DNA of 64,000 nt from the NCBI GenBank assembly GCA_902728285.1, contig CACVBU010000292.1:288663-352662 (forward strand), in the 5' to 3' direction. This document shows, piece by piece, positions 1 through 10,892 of the stretch. This DNA comes from Clytia hemisphaerica (lineage: Eukaryota > Cnidaria > Hydrozoa > Leptothecata > Clytiidae). The notes beneath the pieces were generated by a model. It had not been told where the DNA came from and searched no databases. It saw only the letters and a program-made list of their open reading frames with translations. A program made the translations under genes and the position numbers. The stretch's first letter is position 1. Each line of letters begins with the position of its first letter.

Positions 1-3000
1 TCATGTGCTACGGAATCTTTTCAACCTATTGATGCAACTCAAATTTTGAACCAAAACTACCAAATTGAAAACCATAGTATAATTTTTTCCTTTTTTATAT
101 TGATAGCTGTACTCTTCTCAAAAACTTCTCTCCTCTTTTACAAAGTCAGATTGGAAAGAAAGCTGAAATTGTTTGTTTTTTGTTTCTGATAAACCTGGAC
201 AAACCTTATATTGGTTTAAGTACACTGTTTTGCAGTCTGACTTTTCACTATCTTAAAAGTCCATATTTCCGTTTTAGCTCGTTTTGTTCCCCTGAGGTCT
301 GTGCCTAATTGCTCTACGTGTGGTTCAAAAAACATGGAACGTTACAAAGAAGATTCTAAAAGTATTGTGATCACTTTAGAAGGTACCTTTTGTACTTTGA
401 TGTTTTATGACTTTAGAATTAATTTTGTGTTCTAATTTTCTGCTTCCTGAATATAATACGATGTGAAATATCCCTTATCTCATCTCAGGTCGCTATATGC
501 TGTCCCATTATTTGCTGGTCTGCAATTCTTGTAAACAATGTGAAAATCCCTTTGTATTGAAGAACATCATCGCGTCAGGCTTTTGGCCAACAACACCTAC
601 TAATTTCAATTACCTAATTAAGACTGACGTCTTCCTACTATGGGATCAATTTCGGAAAAGCATGCCAGGATCCTCAGTGTCATCTTTTCTTCAATCATTG
701 AATGCCTTGACAGTTTTTCATGGAAGGGTAAAACTTTAATTGTTTTCATTTTCCAGATTTTCTAATGAAAGGGCCTTTTCTCAGTCAATAGATTAAAATA
801 AACCAAATAATTAGTTCTGAAATGTTTTTTTTCTTTATGTGCTTACTCTTGCTTACTTGTTATTTTTTTGCATTTTTCTTGGAGTTTTCATTCGAAAGCT
901 CCAAGAAAACATTTAGATAGCAATCCTTTGTTATTTAAAGCTGTTACACTTGAAATGTGCTGACAGTTTCAGCAATCACCGGTTTGGGTTCCCAGGGATT
1001 CTGAGTAAAAAAATATTAATGCATGATGTAAAAACTTGATGGTAAAATGGAAGGTTTAAATTTTAGGAGGGAAAGATCGTCCCAGCTTCATTCACGCAAG
1101 CGTTTAAAAATTGGAATTTTGTTAACTTCGAGATCGATAAGATTCAGAACAAACGATGGATGAAATGCCCAATATGCTCAGTGAAGCAACATTCCATACA
1201 TATCGATGGGAATTGTAAATTGTACAGATATAAGTCTTCTGGCAGGTAATACATGTTTAAATGATTATAATATTACCTAACGAAAGGCATTGTCAACTGT
1301 TAGACACAAAATGTTTACCTACTAGAACACTTTCATCTACAATTGATACATATTTTTACAGCTCTAATTGGGTGTTCCCAAATTTTCAGTATTATTTCTA
1401 GTTAATCTAAGAGGGAGAGATTTCAATTGGGATGAGATTGCTATTATGGTGATGAATTCGTTTATCCGGATAAATGTGTTGAGGAGTTTTTGAATCAAAA
1501 TAACATGTTTGAAAAGCCCAAAAAAGTAGGTTTTAGTTCATATTACAGCAGTCAAATATTTTGTGTCTCGCTACTGATTAATTTTTGGAAAACTTTCCAA
1601 TAAGAAAGTATCATTGAAAATGTATAGAGGTTAAATTAAGGAAAACAAAAGTTTCATAACTAAATAAATGAATATAACACCCCTGTGTGACAGACCCGGT
1701 GGACCCCCGCTCCGGTGAAAAAATACCCTACATTTTCAACCCCACTGGGAAATTGCTCTATGATTCTATCCAATTGAATGGAAAAAATTGGACTCCAATT
1801 CCATCCCCACTGAAATTTTTGAGCTGGAAACAATCGATTTTCTATCCCCATTGGGCTTTCGATAGAAATTTTCATCCCCACTGAGGGAAAAGGTTCCACC
1901 GGGGCACTGAGACAGGGGTGTAATATAGTATTAACTTTTCTATTTCCAGAAAGAATCAGATGTATCTTGTGGAGGAGATTGGACTGCAGCAAGAAATCTT
2001 CCGCGAAAAAAGTCGACATTGGATGATACTGGTCTTCAAGTTGCCACTTGCAGACATCAGTTTGTACAGAAGAGCTTAAATATGAAAAGAGGCGAAATTT
2101 TTGCCTATTCGCACTTCATTGTCCGGAATTTCGTTTTACCAAACAACATCACTTTTATGTTCTCGGATGTGATGTGCAAACTTTATAAATACCTCTGTCG
2201 TGCTGAGCCGAAAGTAGTCCAACATCTGAAAGGAGCGTTATCGGTTATGCATGCTAAAGGACATAGTATAAATTGCCAGGTAGGGTTCAACAAACATTTT
2301 TATAGTTGAAATTGCTCTTTTTTTAAAGCCGATATTGTAAAATGAAAGTTTTATTTAATGGACCTGTATTTTTATATAGCTTTAAATCATTTTCAGCTCA
2401 TATGGGACGGTGAATGGGTAGATGGGACAGGGAGATCCACTGGCGAAGAATGCGAACAAGTTTTTAGGTAAACTGAAGTAAATCAATCTAGGAATATAAT
2501 ACCTGTTGAAACAAATAATCCCAAGTACATGCTGGCAAAGTCGGCAGGTTCTTTTTCATGGTTTTCTTTCCCTCTTTGCTTGGATCTTGAGCCTTCTTTA
2601 TTCGTAGCTTGAAAGAAACCTCTACAAAGACGCTAAAATCGCTTTGAATTTCAAAAACTTAAACATTGCTCTATTCATTTGGACAGCTAGGGTAGCTTGT
2701 TACCATAAATGAATTATTGATAACTTATTGATAGATTTTTTTGTTTCCCGTCATACTTGGCTGTTCTGTAAAGTACTACCGGGTGCGCCACAAAAAAGTT
2801 TCTCTCTTTAAAACTAATTTTCTCGAAATCTAAAAATGTTTTAAAAACCGTTCCTATTTCATTGGAAAGAAGAAAGATAAACTTAAATTTTGATGGGTCA
2901 TTTATTAAATTCGATTCATTAGATCAAAAGTTATGCTCAATTAAATAAAAAAGTTACTTTCTGAAAGTGCTCAAAAGCGTTAATAATCGATATATCAAAT

Positions 3001-6000
3001 TATACAGAAGCATAATTACACGATACATCATTATCTTCGTTTCTGTCATTAAAAATGATAATTAGCTGTCTAAATGACCTTTTGTTATATAAAGGAGGGT
3101 TGATTTTCAATAAAAGGCAGAAAATTCGTCGAAAAAGGCAAAAATATCTGGTAAAATTCATAGAAATACATCAAATATGGGTTTCGAGATACATCCAGCC
3201 TTACATAGACTTTATCCAATCTAAAACCAAAAATCGGAAGAAAATTTTGGTAAAAGTAAATTAAAGTGATTTTGATGAAGATTTTAAACCCTTTCGGCCT
3301 TTCAGTTTCGAAATTTATGTGTTTAATTACCGAAAAATGCTTTTAATCATGTAAAGGCTATTGCGATTGACAATTTTAATGTAAAAATTTGATAGGTCGA
3401 TTTTCAACGTTTTCGAGCACTTTCTGAAAGTAACTTTTTTATTCAATTGAGGATAACTTTTGATCTAATGGACCGAATTTAATAAATGACCCATCCAAAT
3501 TCAAGTTTATCATTCTTCTTTCCAATGAAATAGGAATGGTTCTTTTAAAATTTTTAGATTTCGAGAAAATTAGTTTTAAAGAGAGAAACTTTTGTGTGGC
3601 GCACCCGGTATGATGTATATCACTGCGAAATTTAAATTATTTATCTAGCTATTTATCACGTTGGGCAAATAGTACAAAATATCAAATCCCTGAAAGTAAG
3701 AATTTTTTTAAAAGCTGTACTAATTAGAATAATTTTAAACAAGAATACTCGTTTTGTTTTAGAAACAATCTGTTGAGATTATCAAAGCCTTTGATTTTAT
3801 CAATCTTTTAATGGAATAAACTTTCGCGGGCATTAGGTTTGTTTGTCCTATAATGGGATAGGGTTAAGACGATATGCTAAATGAAAGGGAGGGGAAGATT
3901 TTCAAAAAGAATTAGGATTTTAACAATCAAACCGAGTTGCAAGTAAACTTTATATTTATACAATTGTTGACCAGTTAACTTGAAATTCAAAAAGCAGTCA
4001 CACTATAGGATTAGGGAATGATTTTGCCGAAAGAGCAGGAAAAAGTTAACTTTTCTTGACGATAGTAATATTTTGTGAGGTAAAGGTAGAGGAATTCAAC
4101 AAGAGGGTTAGAATAGGAGGACTACTGCACAATATGTTTCAAAGTTGTCTTTGGATATATTTCGTTCAAATTGTTCTCAAAAATAGTTAGCAGATAAGAT
4201 TCTTGGAAACTCTTTTTCTTTTCTTAGATCGTGAAGAAACCTGAAGCAGCAATGTTTTGGAATAAAAGAAAGTCCTTGAACTTAGTTGATGACATTATGA
4301 AAAAGTATCGTAGGGTAACAAATCTTGTTTTAAGAATGTACAGCTAATGCAAAATAAAATGAATTTGAATTACCTCTTCTTACCACGATCTATACCAATC
4401 AAATAATCGCTTTAATGATGAGAAATGTTTATATATCTTTAGGTCGAGAAAGATGTGCTAAAGTATGAAGAGCTGAAGACAAATCAGCTGAGAGAAATGG
4501 ATTTAACAGATATTGACGTTGATTACGATTCTATTAACAATTTTTTTGTCATAAATCTTTAGATAAACGAATTCAGCCGAAACCCACCGCACTTCAATCC
4601 CTTCTGCTTCTTCGGCATGACCTTAGCATAGCGGAACCGGATTTCCTGAGTGATGATACAAGAAAAATCTTAAAGTCAGTTTCCCTACCAAATCTTGAAA
4701 ATCTGAAGATCACACTTCTCCAAAAAAAGAGGATCGAAAAAATTAGTCTTTTGAAGAAGTTATACAAAGACGTTTCAATAGATTCAGATGCCGTCAATTA
4801 TGCTTTATCACAGTTGAGAGAAGAAATCCTCGTACCAGCATTCCAAAATGCGATCGATTCCTGTCAATTTGAACAAATCCATTGGGGTGCCCGGATCAAA
4901 TTGGTCGCTGGTAAATAAAAAATTCACTCAAAAGTCATTGTAGTGTATGCTCGGGGTGGACGTCGCCTCACCCTTTTTGGCACTTCAACTATGAAAACTG
5001 CCAATTTTTCGTGCTTGGAAAATACTGTTTTATCGCCACTTAAATTTCAAATGAATTTCCCTCGCGAAGAGAAAATGCATTGTAACTTGATAAGGTTTTA
5101 TAAAAATTTCAGAAAAATAATACACCATCAGAAGGCTTTTTGTCGTATCATTTTCAATTTCGAGGAATTCTCTGTGATAAAATTCACATTTTAAGGGGAG
5201 GCTTTCATTAATTTACTAATGGTATTTTGTTTACAGATACATCGAAGCAAAGATCGAACTATAGAAAGAAACAATCACAATCAAAATTAAAGCTATTATC
5301 ATTACTAGAAGAATTTGGAAAAATCAAGTCGGAAAATCACTCAACATCTTACAATATAACAGAAGGTACAAACCTACTTTTCATCATACACCAAATAAAA
5401 GCGATCTCTTTTTTGTCTATTACTGTCAATAAAGTCTGTTTGTAAATGTTTATGCTAATACTAATAATTCCAATAGGGTACTATTCGATGCAGTTTTCTC
5501 TCTAAATACGTTTTATGAACGTTTTTATTGAACTGATTTTGTTTTCTATGTTTGTTTGTCCTTTTAGATACCAACATCCGTCTCCTGCTCAAATACAAGA
5601 CTAAGCTTGATCGTTGCAAAGAAGAGCTTGATCTACTGGGGCAAGATATGAAGTCCTTCTTAACCTTCTATTCTTCGTCGATGTGCGATTTGCAAGGAAA
5701 GCTTGATAACATTGCTGTATTCTCACTAGACACACCAAATAAGGTGAATAAAGTTTATTTATTTCTATGCAGTCACACAGAAACAGTTATGCGTCTGTGT
5801 GTAATCTTGGTTTGAGTGCATTTTACCAAAATTAGCACCTTCAGCAGTGAAGCTGTTACAATTTTACCAAGTTGGAGGTAGTTAAAATGCCACCAACCTA
5901 TGCAAAACGTTTTAAGTCCTTTATTTTTATTAAATTTCTATGCTGAATCATATTAATTAGAACGATGCTGCTATGACGTCATGGATATGTTTTAAGAAAT

Positions 6001-6908
6001 AACATAAAGTATATAACACTTTATTTTAGAACGTTAATGACGATGATGTCATCCTTCTACGCACTGGTTTACAATTCGCAGAAAACCAATTATGGAAAGG
6101 ACTGCAGCAATTTACTCCCCTGGAACCTGATGTTTTGGAGTATTACTCGTCCTTTATTGTAAACCGAAATGCAACATCCGATAAAGTCAATGATATTTTA
6201 CAATCTGAGGATGAGAGTTCCGATGAATGGGACGACGAAATTGAGAAGCGAATCACCGATATAGAGTCTGATACTGATGTAGATCCAGGAGATCTCGATG
6301 TTTACTCGATAAGGAATACTGGAATAGTGCTTACCAGATCGTTAAAACTTAAAGAAATTGTCAACCAACAATTACCCAGTCAATCTATTATCCTGCCAAA
6401 TGGTTTTTCCCAGGGAACAATGAATCATAGAAATGGCAGTAACTCATGCACGCTGATAGCTATTCTTGTCGGCTTGGTCTTTTCTAATTTTTCCGATGAT
6501 GTGCTACATCCCAATGACATTATTGGTATGGAGCAAACCGTCAAGTTGTTTGTCGGTGCCATGGAAACAGGTAACATGCTGAATGATTACGATGAATTTA
6601 TGCACGTTGCCGAAGCACTGGAACGCATGCATCAACTCAATATAGAACTCAAACACGAACAAAATTGTTTTGCTAGCGATCTAGCATCTGCCATTAAGAA
6701 TATAGATTCGTTGTTCTGCCTCGTGCAGTTTTGTGGGAAGTCCTGTTTAGTTGTGAAAAAGGAAGAATTATTTTTCTTATTTGATTCACATTCACACGAA
6801 GGAAAAGGGGGACTCATTTTCTGGCACACTGATCCCATTGTATTGGTTGGTAAACTTAACATACTCAGCGAAAAAGCGATGTGTTATTTATGCTCACTGG
6901 TTTATTGA
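1..6908 (+). CDS. KDZ-type transposase gene, 3' part, with C-terminal cysteine-protease-like domain
   Basis: The gene enters from the left edge. Exons read by splice sites are 1-76, 278-382, 489-727, 1067-1245, about 1433-1525, 1950-2279, 2397-2467, 3649-3695, about 4229-4315, 4442-4910, 5235-5370, 5568-5742 and 6030-6908 (stop). Early exons hold the cysteine cluster typical of KDZ (Kyakuja/Dileera/Zisupton) transposases: CSTCGS, CNSCKQC, then FWPTTPTNFNY and CPICSVKQHSIHIDG. Exon 1950-2279 holds CGGDWTAA and LDDTGLQVATCRHQF, with the likely first catalytic Asp, then FSDVMCKL (second Asp) and HAKGHSINCQ. The next exon continues GEECEQVF (Glu) and splices in phase to SYLSRW. Exons from 4.2 to 5.7 kb look helical and charged. 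The last exon has an acidic stretch, then GSNSCTLIAILVG and FFLFDSHSHEGKGG, which I read as a Cys/Asp-x-His protease of C76/OTU-like type. The frame is unclear near 1430, at the 3695/4229 junction, and at a T run near 4542, so this copy may be decayed. Family call firm, exon ends approximate. Confidence 0.7.
1677..1921. mobile_element. MITE (245 bp) with 6-bp target duplication
   Basis: The ends are inverted repeats starting ACACCCCTGT, and the element is flanked on both sides by AATATA (1671-1676 and 1922-1927). The interior carries several CCCACTGG/CCCCATTGGG-type motifs near each end. It lies in an intron of the KDZ gene. A relative in the other orientation is at 24907-25206. No coding capacity. 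Confidence 0.7.
2779..3608. mobile_element. long palindromic MITE, 830 bp, TA target duplication
   Basis: The ends are inverted repeats beginning CCGGGTGCGCCACA, with the complementarity reaching well over 100 bp inward, and TA flanks both sides (2777-2778 and 3609-3610). The element sits wholly inside the intron between exons 2397-2467 and 3649-3695. TA duplication suggests mobilisation by a Tc1/mariner-class transposase. The element at 28222-28849 has nearly the same terminus. The short open frames inside have no recognisable product. Confidence 0.75.
6030..6908 (+). CDS. terminal exon: acidic linker plus putative papain-fold protease domain
   Basis: This is the last exon of the transposase gene, listed separately because it carries a distinct domain. 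The acceptor is TTATTTTAG just before 6030. Roughly the first 90 residues are acidic (EDESSDEWDDEIEKR). The domain then follows with a possible oxyanion Gln (SQGTMNHRNG), the nucleophile Cys in NGSNSCTLIA, and a downstream FDSHSH motif that would supply the His and an acidic residue. A Cys followed about 150 residues later by D-S-H is the layout of herpes-tegument-like (C76) and related deubiquitinase-like peptidases. The assignment rests on this motif order only. It could instead be an OTU-like or Ulp1-like fold. The reading frame is intact over the whole exon. Confidence 0.5.
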   Translation, partial: NVNDDDVILLRTGLQFAENQLWKGLQQFTPLEPDVLEYYSSFIVNRNATSDKVNDILQSEDESSDEWDDEIEKRITDIESDTDVDPGDLDVYSIRNTGIVLTRSLKLKEIVNQQLPSQSIILPNGFSQGTMNHRNGSNSCTLIAILVGLVFSNFSDDVLHPNDIIGMEQTVKLFVGAMETGNMLNDYDEFMHVAEALERMHQLNIELKHEQNCFASDLASAIKNIDSLFCLVQFCGKSCLVVKKEELFFLFDSHSHEGKGGLIFWHTDPIVLVGKLNILSEKAMCYLCSLVY

Positions 6909-7602
6909 TTTATTGCAGATTATTTCAGAATATTGAAAACATGGGGAGGGCTATTAATGTTAAAAAAGAATCGTCAAATCAAATTTGATTATGGGGCATC
7001 TGAAAGCAAAGTACAATGCATAGTGCACCTTTAATAGAATAATAAACATCTTTATTAAAGGAGAACATGTCCTTTTCGAGTTTGCTTTCATAAACTGGTA
7101 CAGTTCTAAGTTCGCTTTAACCTTATTATCAGCCGTTTTTTTTTGGGGGGGGGGGGAGTTCCTATTATAAAGAAAAAACACACCCCTGATAAAAATAGAG
7201 TTAAAAGGGGTTAAAACCTTTACTATATTTTAAAACAGATCATTTTTTTATTGTTGATTGCCATAAGCTTGAAAATATTTATTTTTTAATTGAAAGAAGT
7301 GGAATTCAACTGACAGCTTTTCTTCTCATTTATTGTGTCCCAATTCAGGCTCGTGTCGTGTTAAACAAAATAATTGTTTTCACTAAAATGGTACAGATGT
7401 GTTTTTCATCACACGTGCCTAATATGATTACATTCCCGAAAGGGAAGTTTGATGGGACATTTTTGCAGTGCAGAATTCCTTTATTGCTTATTAAATCGCA
7501 AAAATATAGCCAATGCCCACATGAATAGACCCGGCGGCTCAGGTCGCAACTTTTTGGTCTCCACTTGTCTTTCAGATAAGAAATTATTCTAAAATGACAC
7601 TT
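6909..7602. other. intergenic, no gene seen
   Basis: AT-rich spacer between the KDZ gene and the minisatellite. It contains a G run at about 7146-7157 and no convincing coding sequence on either strand. Confidence 0.5.
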
Positions 7603-8826
7603 TGATTACGTGAATCTTATGTGAAAATTACCAATATAATGTTGATAAGACGTCCTGCAGTCTCCTTTTGGTCGAAATTTGTCCCAAGAGAAGAAATTCT
7701 TAAATGCGTTTTCATTTACGTGAATCTGATCAAACATCTGTGTGATACTTAGAATAAGGCTCTGTAGTCTCCTTTTGGTCGAAATTTGTCCCCAGAGAAG
7801 AAATTCTTGAGAATGCGTTTTCATTTAAATGAATCTGATCAAACATATGTGTGATACTTAAAATAAGGCTCTGTATTCTCCTTTTGGTCGAAATTTGTCC
7901 CCAGAGAAGAAATTCTTGAATGCGTCTTCATTTACGTGAATCTGATCAAACATATGTGTGATACTTAGAACACGGCTCTGTAGTCTCCTTTTGGTCGAAA
8001 TTTGTCCCCAGAGAAGAAATTTGTCCCCAGAGAAGAAATTCTTGAAAATGCGTTTTCATTTACGTGAATCTGATCAAACATCTGTGTGATACTTAAAACA
8101 CGGCTCTGTAGTCTCCTTTTGGTCGAAATTTGTCCCCAGAGAAGAAATTCTTAAATGCGTTTTCATTTACGTGAATCTGATCAAACATCTGTGTGATACT
8201 TAGAACACGGCTCTGTAGTCTCCTTTTGGTCGAAATATGTCCCCAGAGAAGAAATTCTTAAGAATGCGTCTTCATTTACGTGAATCTGATCAAACATCTG
8301 TTTGATACTTAGAATAAGGCTCTGTAGTCTCCTTTTGGTCGAAATTTGTCCCCAGAGAAGAAATTCTTAAGAATGCGTCTTCATTTACGTGAATCTGATC
8401 AAACATCTGTTTGATACTTAAAACACGGCTCTGTAGTCTCCTTTTGGTCAAAATTTGTCCCCAGAGAAGAAATTCTTAAGAATGCGTCTTCATTTACGTG
8501 AATCTGATCAAACATCTGTTTGATACTTAGAATAAGGCTCTGTAGTCTCCTTTTGGTCGAAATTTGTCCCCAGAGAAGAAATTCCTAAATGCGTCTTCAT
8601 TTACGTGAATCTGATCAAACATCTGTGAGATACTTAAAATAAGGCTCTGTAGTCTCCTTTTGGTCGAAATTTGTCCCCAGAGAAGAAATTCTTAAGAATG
8701 CGTCTTCATTTACGTGAATCTGATCAAACATATGTGTGATACTTAGAATTAGGCTCTGTAGTCTCCTTTTGGTCGAAATTTTTTTATCAGAGGAAGTTAT
8801 CTTAAATTCATTTTCATTTATGTCAA
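7603..8826. repeat. minisatellite, about 11 units of ~110 bp
   Basis: The core GTCTCCTTTTGGTCGAAATT recurs 11 times between about 7660 and 8770, each time followed by a TGTCCCCAGAGAAGAAATTC block, an ATGCGTCTTCATTTACGTGA block and GAATCTGATCAAACATCTGT. Units differ by a few substitutions and by presence or absence of short runs. One unit near 8010-8040 has an internal duplication of the GTCCCCAGAGAAGAAATT block. Edge units are the most diverged, as expected for unequal exchange. The short open frames inside are products of the repeat. Confidence 0.9.
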
Positions 8827-8904
8827 TTTCCCCTAGGCTATATGGTCAGCCCCTTCAAGACGCCAGTAACTAAGCTTTGACAATTAAAGTTAGGCGGAAT
8901 TCAA

Positions 8905-9300
8905 AGATTCTAAGGCAAAAAAAAATCATGATTTTTGTGGGATCTTCAAAATCAAAAAAGATCTACACCACGTGATAGAGCTTCTCAAACTGGGCAAAAA
9001 CATATACTACAACAAATTTTCAACTTTCCTAGATCAAAAGTTATAGGGGTTTTTGTTGGAAAGAATGCCTTTAATTTTGCATAAATTATGCGTAATTTGG
9101 GGAATTTCCCAATTTCCTTCAATTTTGAGCACAAAAACGCCTAGAATTTCTGATCTACAAGAGTTGGAAAATTGTTGTAGTACAATTTTTTGCTCAGTTT
9201 GAGGAGCTCTATCACGTGGTCTAGGTCTTTTTGGATTTTTAAAACCTCTCAAAAATGTTGATTTTTTTGGCTTTAGAATTTTGCCTGGAAACGCCAAAAA
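8905..9300. repeat. imperfect inverted repeat (foldback) about 400 bp
   Basis: The left arm (about 8905-9060) contains CACGTGATAGAGCTTCTCAA. The right arm (about 9110-9290) contains its complement around GAGCTCTATCACGTGG. The arms pair over about 150 bp with mismatches, around a centre near 9085. No clear target duplication was found, so it may be a decayed palindromic MITE. Confidence 0.6.
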
Positions 9301-9348
9301 ACGTAAATTATGTACAACGAAACTGCGGGTTTTCAACATTGGTAACAT

Positions 9349-10210
9349 TTAAATTACGAATCAGTATCCTCAAATTGGTATACGGTTAACATCGTGCCTA
9401 ATGGAGGAATAATATTCGGTTCGAAACTGCTCTACAGTTAAGAAATAATTTATTAATGCCATTCCGTGATACTTGATGTGATATATCTTCTTATATTATA
9501 TACATGTAGGCAAAAACGGCCATTGAGTAGTTTTTGAAATATCAAGGCAATCGAAATTTTTTTGGAAATTTTAGATTTTAAAATCTATTTATTTGTTCAA
9601 TTACTGTATAATGTTCTTATCAAAGAGTCTTTAAAACAGTTTTATATGTAGTTTGAAGCCATTTTTCAAAGTAAGAATTTATGTAAAAACATTTATGCAA
9701 ATTGTTTTATGTAAATTCTTGCAACATTCTTACATCATATTTCACTATTGGAAAGGGAAGGAGGTGGTGTGGTGGTCACGTATAGGGCAGTTTTAGCTAT
9801 CAAAAGTTAGTTACACCTGTATTTAACACAACTAATTCAGATCAAGGCCCCACTCAAAATTAGACCGGTAGGCTCATAGCTCTGATCTCTTAGTATTGTT
9901 CTAAAGCAAAATTTCATGATGCCTCATCGACAAAAAACACAAGGAATAAAAATTTGCTTCAGTTCTTTTATCGTAAATCTAGAAGTAATATAAGCATGTC
10001 AATTTTAACAAGTGACAACTAAAAATACTAAAATAAACATTAATTAAACAAGAATACATACAATGTAAAATATGTACAATGTTAAATACATTTACAAGGT
10101 TTTCTTTTGTGTACGTTACCTTCGTTGTGGAACATATTTCACAGGAATTATTTTATGATAAAACAAAAGAATTTAAAATTAGCACAACAAATTTTACATA
10201 TCAAGTACTC
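9349..10210. other. intergenic, no gene seen
   Basis: AT-rich sequence with no supported coding region, RNA gene or repeat. Confidence 0.4.
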
Positions 10211-10214
10211 GCGT

Positions 10215-10372
10215 GTACCTATAATAGATGGGGGGCCTGGAATAAGCGGGGGGGGGGGGGGGGGGGGTGGAAAAATCTCAAAACCTGGAGGGGAGGTGGG
10301 AATTAAAATGTCCTGGGTGGAACATTTTCGAAAAATTAATTAGCAGGGGGGTAAGTTTATTAGGTACCCGAG
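10215..10372. mobile_element. small repeat with GGTACC ends, related to 55315-55440
   Basis: The stretch begins GTACCTATAATAG and ends TTATTAGGTAC, an imperfect inverted pair. Its interior (GGAATAAGCGGGG, a G run, AAAAATCTCAAAAC) matches 55320-55430 in the same orientation. The long G run makes the small open frames here meaningless. I read it as a small non-autonomous element, but saw no target duplication. Confidence 0.45.
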
Positions 10373-10892
10373 AGTAATTGTACCAAAAATATTGATGCAT
10401 TCAAGCGCTTCGAATTAAGAACGTGTCATCTTTAATCTTAGTTCTATTTTTGTATGATAGAAACCCAAAATATCTCGCCATGGGTTAGCCTTCACAATTA
10501 AAGTGATTGGTTTAAAAAAATGTACCAACTAAAGATGTGACAATCTTAAAAACGAGTTACTAGTAAATAGCAAACAAATAAAAAACTAAAAGAAATTAAA
10601 AAAGATACTTATAAAAAAGAAAGCAATAAAAACTAAGTTACAATTTGAATTTTTACAACCAATTTTGTTTTTTCAAGATACTGATAACACAACAGTTTGC
10701 AAGAGTTCAGTGGATAGATTCGATCATGTAGAAGTGTTCTAAGCCAACTTAAGTAGACGGAAGACAGAAATTTACAAAAAGAATGAATGAGCCCCTCTTT
10801 TTTCAAGAAAAATGCAAGGTATGCAGAATATTGAGGCAGAGAATCCTTTTTTGCACTGAGAAGGGAATCTGTCTGAAGCACTTTGAACACTG

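Noticed and set aside
7640..8790. Regularly spaced repeats that might suggest a CRISPR array
   Set aside because: The whole ~110-bp unit is repeated with no unique spacers, and the genome is eukaryotic. It is a minisatellite.
10079..10343. Gly-rich frames around 10250
   Set aside because: They are produced by a long G run within a small repeat element.
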